DNA from: Streptomyces sp. TP-A0356
GTDB lineage: Bacteria; Actinomycetota; Actinomycetes; Streptomycetales; Streptomycetaceae
Direction of reading: 5' to 3'
NCBI RefSeq assembly: GCF_001417775.1
Contig: NZ_BBZJ01000021.1
Span: forward strand, 124,001-188,000
DNA: 64,000 nt
Within the stretch, counting starts at the first letter, position 1, and every line of letters starts with the position of its first letter. Positions 61,760-64,000 of the stretch are shown here, in pieces. Position numbers and translations under genes: made by a program. The notes beneath the pieces were generated by a model. That model searched no databases, was not told the DNA's origin, and worked only from the letters and a program-made list of their open reading frames with translations.

Positions 61760-63201
61760 ATAGGGCCCTGGCTCCGGGCCGGTGACCGGGTGCCGTCGTC
61801 CGTGCCGCGCAGATACCGCGCCACCGCCAAGGCCAGCTGATGGTCCGTGCCCAGCGCGGCGCCGATACGTCCGTCGAGCCGGACCAGCCGGTTGCGGGCG
61901 GTGATGTGACGACCCATCGCGTCCAGTGCCCTGGCGCGTCCGAAGAGGGCCGCGAAGAACGCGGGGTGGGTCGAGGCGTTCAGCGCGGTCAGTTCGGCGC
62001 AGAGCTGCGCGAAGGACTTCTCGGCCTCGGCGAACTCCTTGTTCACCAGGAGCCGTTCGGCATCCTCAAGACCGGGCCAGAAGCGCTCGGACAGGGGCGC
62101 GACCTGGGCGCCGCTCGTGCCGCCCTGCCTCGGCGGGGGATCCGGCCGCGGGTGGTTCCGGCCGGGCTGCCCTCCGGACCGGCCCGGGACGTCCGGCACT
62201 CGCGTGGGGATGAGCCGCTCGCGTTCGGCCAGCCGTCCCGCGGCAGCGGCGGCCGGCCGCCGTGCCGGAGCGCTGCCCTGGCGCTGGTCCGCCGCGCCAC
62301 CCCGCTGCCCCGCCACCACGGCGGCCGGCTCTCCGGCACCACGCGCCGCACCGCCCAGTGCCCACGTCGTGGGCCGGGCGGAGGACCCGAGCGCGCTCCG
62401 TACCTCCTGGATCTCCGGGCGCCGCTCCGGGGCGCGCTCCAGCATCCGGCCGATCAGGGCGGCGACCGCGGCCGGGAGGTCCGAGCGCCAGTGGGTGACC
62501 GGTTCCGGGGGATCGCCCAGGGCGTGCGCGGCGGCCACGGCCGGATCCCGGGCGGCGAACGGCGAGGCCCCGGCGAGCAGGGCGTACAACGTCACCCCGA
62601 AGGAGAAGATGTCGGAGCGCGGGTCCCCCGGTTGGCCCGCGGCCTGCTCCGGTGACATGTAGCCGGGGGAGCCGAGCACGCCGCCGCGGACCGTGAAGCC
62701 CGGCGAGTGCGGCGAGACCTGGGTGACGAGGCCGAAGTCGCAGATCTTCACCTGTTGCCCGGTGGTCAGCAGCAGGTTGCTCGGCTTGATGTCCCGGTGC
62801 GCGATCCCCGCGTCGTGCACGGCTTCCAGACCCTGGGCGATCTGTCCGGCCTGCCGCAGCACCTCGTCGACGGGCAGTGGTCCGCGGGCCTCCAGCTCCG
62901 CCGCCAGGCTCCGGCCGACCAGGAACTCCATCACGATGTACGGCGTACCGTCCTGCTCGCCACGGTCGTGGATGGTCACCACATGCGGATGGACCAGACG
63001 GGCCAGGGCCCGGGCCTCACGGCCGAACCGGCCGTGCATCATCGCGCGGTAGGTGACACCCCCACTCGCCGGGAGGGCCAGCGTCTTCACGGCGACCCGC
63101 CGCTCCAGGTTCTCGTCCCACGCTTCGTGGACGGTGCCCTGGGCACCGCTGCCGAGGCGCCGTACCAGTCGGTACCGCCCCGCCAACAGGGTTGTGCTCA
63201 T
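61756..63201 (-). CDS. Ser/Thr protein kinase (second of the convergent pair)
   Basis: The protein has 481 residues from the ATG at 63201, overlapping the FHA gene upstream as ATGA. The kinase domain at about 8-280 has glycine loop LGSGAQGTVHEA, Lys39 in VAVKTL, HRDIKPSN at 135-142, DFG at 155-157 and GSPGYMSPEQ at 177-186. A Pro/Arg/Gly-rich linker (about 285-380) leads to a C-terminal helical region (LEDAERLLVNKEFAEAEKSF, HITARNRLVRLDGRIGAALG) with TPR-like character. No membrane helix is seen. It probably acts with the FHA protein next door. Its stop shares CTAG with the opposite kinase. Confidence 0.92.
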   Translation of the reverse strand: MSTTLLAGRYRLVRRLGSGAQGTVHEAWDENLERRVAVKTLALPASGGVTYRAMMHGRFGREARALARLVHPHVVTIHDRGEQDGTPYIVMEFLVGRSLAAELEARGPLPVDEVLRQAGQIAQGLEAVHDAGIAHRDIKPSNLLLTTGQQVKICDFGLVTQVSPHSPGFTVRGGVLGSPGYMSPEQAAGQPGDPRSDIFSFGVTLYALLAGASPFAARDPAVAAAHALGDPPEPVTHWRSDLPAAVAALIGRMLERAPERRPEIQEVRSALGSSARPTTWALGGAARGAGEPAAVVAGQRGGAADQRQGSAPARRPAAAAAGRLAERERLIPTRVPDVPGRSGGQPGRNHPRPDPPPRQGGTSGAQVAPLSERFWPGLEDAERLLVNKEFAEAEKSFAQLCAELTALNASTHPAFFAALFGRARALDAMGRHITARNRLVRLDGRIGAALGTDHQLALAVARYLRGTDDGTRSPARSQGPI

Positions 63202-63998
63202 CGCCGCCCCCGCCTTCCGCGTCCCTTGCGCCCGCCCCGGCCGCCGCGACCGCCGGCTCCACCGCGTCCCTCCGCCCGGATGCCCGGTCCAGGGGCCAGC
63301 ATCGTGGGCTGCGTCGCTTCCCGGGCCACGGCCGTCGGCCGCCCGTCCCCGGGCCCGTCCGGCGGCTCCTGGCCGACGGGCTCCGCGTCGAAGACGAAGT
63401 TCCGGCCGCTGAGTTCCAGGCTGACCGTGTCGTGCAGCACGATCGACTCGCCCCGCCCCAGCCGCCGCGGCACCTGGGGTGCCAGGCGCACCTCCTCGCC
63501 CTGGGGCCGGCGGATGCGTGTGCCGTTGGCGCTGGTGTCGCGGACGGTCAGGGTCCGGCCGGTCAGTTCCAGGACGACGTGGTTGCGGCTGATCCAGTGG
63601 AGCGCCGCCTCCCCCAGATGGGAGGCGAGTGGGACACCGCCGTCGGGCACGGTCGGGGCGCGGCCGACCGTCAGCTCTGTGCCCTCGACGACCAGGAAGC
63701 GGTGCCGTACCTCGCCGTCCGTCCGCACCTTCAGCTGGACCTGATGCGGCCGGGTGCCGATGTCCTTGAGCGCGACGTCGTGCGCCGGGCAGCGGACGCT
63801 GCCGCCGCGACGGGTAGGACAGGGCTGGCCGCCGGTCCGGGCGGGGCCGAACAGCGGGCAGCCCGGCTCGGGACACAGCCAGCGGCGCAGCAGCAGGTCC
63901 TGACGGGCCCCGCCGCGCCGGCGGTCGTACAGTCCCGCGGCCAGCAGCGCGCTCTCCTCCTCCTTGCGGGAGATCTGCCAGTCCTGCGGCTCGGGCAT
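63198..63998 (-). CDS. FHA-domain protein with Cys motif and Arg/Gly tail (start near window end)
   Basis: The protein has 266 residues if the ATG at 63998 is the start, two bases from the window edge, so a longer N-terminus cannot be excluded. Cys42, Cys47, Cys60 and Cys70 could form a zinc site. The FHA domain (about 95-200) has Gly112-Arg113, Ser137-Arg138-Asn139-His140 and Asn158-Gly-Thr; the usual SRxH is kept. The last 25 residues are Arg/Gly-rich (GGRGGRGGRKGRGRRGRR), as in nucleic-acid-binding tails. It is translationally coupled to the kinase that follows. No other domain recognised. Confidence 0.87.
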   Translation of the reverse strand: MPEPQDWQISRKEEESALLAAGLYDRRRGGARQDLLLRRWLCPEPGCPLFGPARTGGQPCPTRRGGSVRCPAHDVALKDIGTRPHQVQLKVRTDGEVRHRFLVVEGTELTVGRAPTVPDGGVPLASHLGEAALHWISRNHVVLELTGRTLTVRDTSANGTRIRRPQGEEVRLAPQVPRRLGRGESIVLHDTVSLELSGRNFVFDAEPVGQEPPDGPGDGRPTAVAREATQPTMLAPGPGIRAEGRGGAGGRGGRGGRKGRGRRGRR

Positions 63999-64000
63999 GA

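Overview
The window is chromosomal DNA from a high-GC actinomycete, almost certainly Streptomyces. Coding regions have a strong G/C bias at third positions. Many genes start with GTG, and rpoB starts with TTG. GTGA and ATGA stop/start overlaps are common. Gene order follows the well-known Streptomyces stretch from a partial nuo cluster through tRNA-Trp, secE, nusG, rplKA, rplJL and rpoBC. The window opens in the 3' end of a LolA-like protein gene and ends at the first codon of an FHA-domain gene.

Layout. Positions 1-8930: ABC exporter, NUDIX hydrolase and its partner, a proline-rich TPR protein, a RarD permease, and a divergent QorB/HxlR pair. Positions 8944-11944: the two-subunit 2-oxoacid:ferredoxin oxidoreductase korAB. 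Positions 12281-16195: a NarL-type response regulator with two paralogous sensor kinases. Positions 16508-26699: a tightly overlapping ten-gene partial complex I operon (nuoA, B, C, H, I, J, K, L, M, N; no nuoD, E, F or G). Positions 26934-31850: htpX behind a SigR-like promoter, yccF with a decayed yccF fragment beside it, a SMI1/KNR4 protein, an APC permease, a small GlsB-type membrane protein and yajQ. Positions 32083-34393: tRNA-Tyr, then a 29-residue aromatic peptide gene followed by a cytochrome P450 and, convergently, a GNAT acetyltransferase. Positions 34604-37345: small metabolic genes and an amidohydrolase homologue lacking key catalytic residues. Positions 37720-41996: tRNA-Thr, tRNA-Met, rpmG, two MaoC-type hydratases, murB, and a TetR/oxidoreductase pair with two palindromic operators. 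Positions 42388-44786: adenosine deaminase and an aspartate aminotransferase. Positions 45050-58533: tRNA-Trp and the transcription/translation core. Positions 58668-63998: two FHA-kinase pairs facing each other, whose stop codons share one CTAG.

How the parts work together. KorAB makes reduced ferredoxin, and the partial Nuo cluster lacks the NADH-input module, so a ferredoxin link is possible but not proven. nuoD is also missing, so the cluster must borrow subunits or do something else. The secE-to-rpoC block is the housekeeping gene-expression core, with internal terminators and a leader upstream of rplJ.

The most interesting candidate is the short peptide gene at 32321-32410 with its P450 at 32512-33813. 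It has the layout of a P450-modified ribosomal peptide (RiPP) cluster: a strong ribosome site, an aromatic C-terminus, a hairpin between the genes, and a P450 with the usual I-helix threonine replaced. Coordinates and motifs were read by eye. Promoters and several short hairpins are lower confidence.
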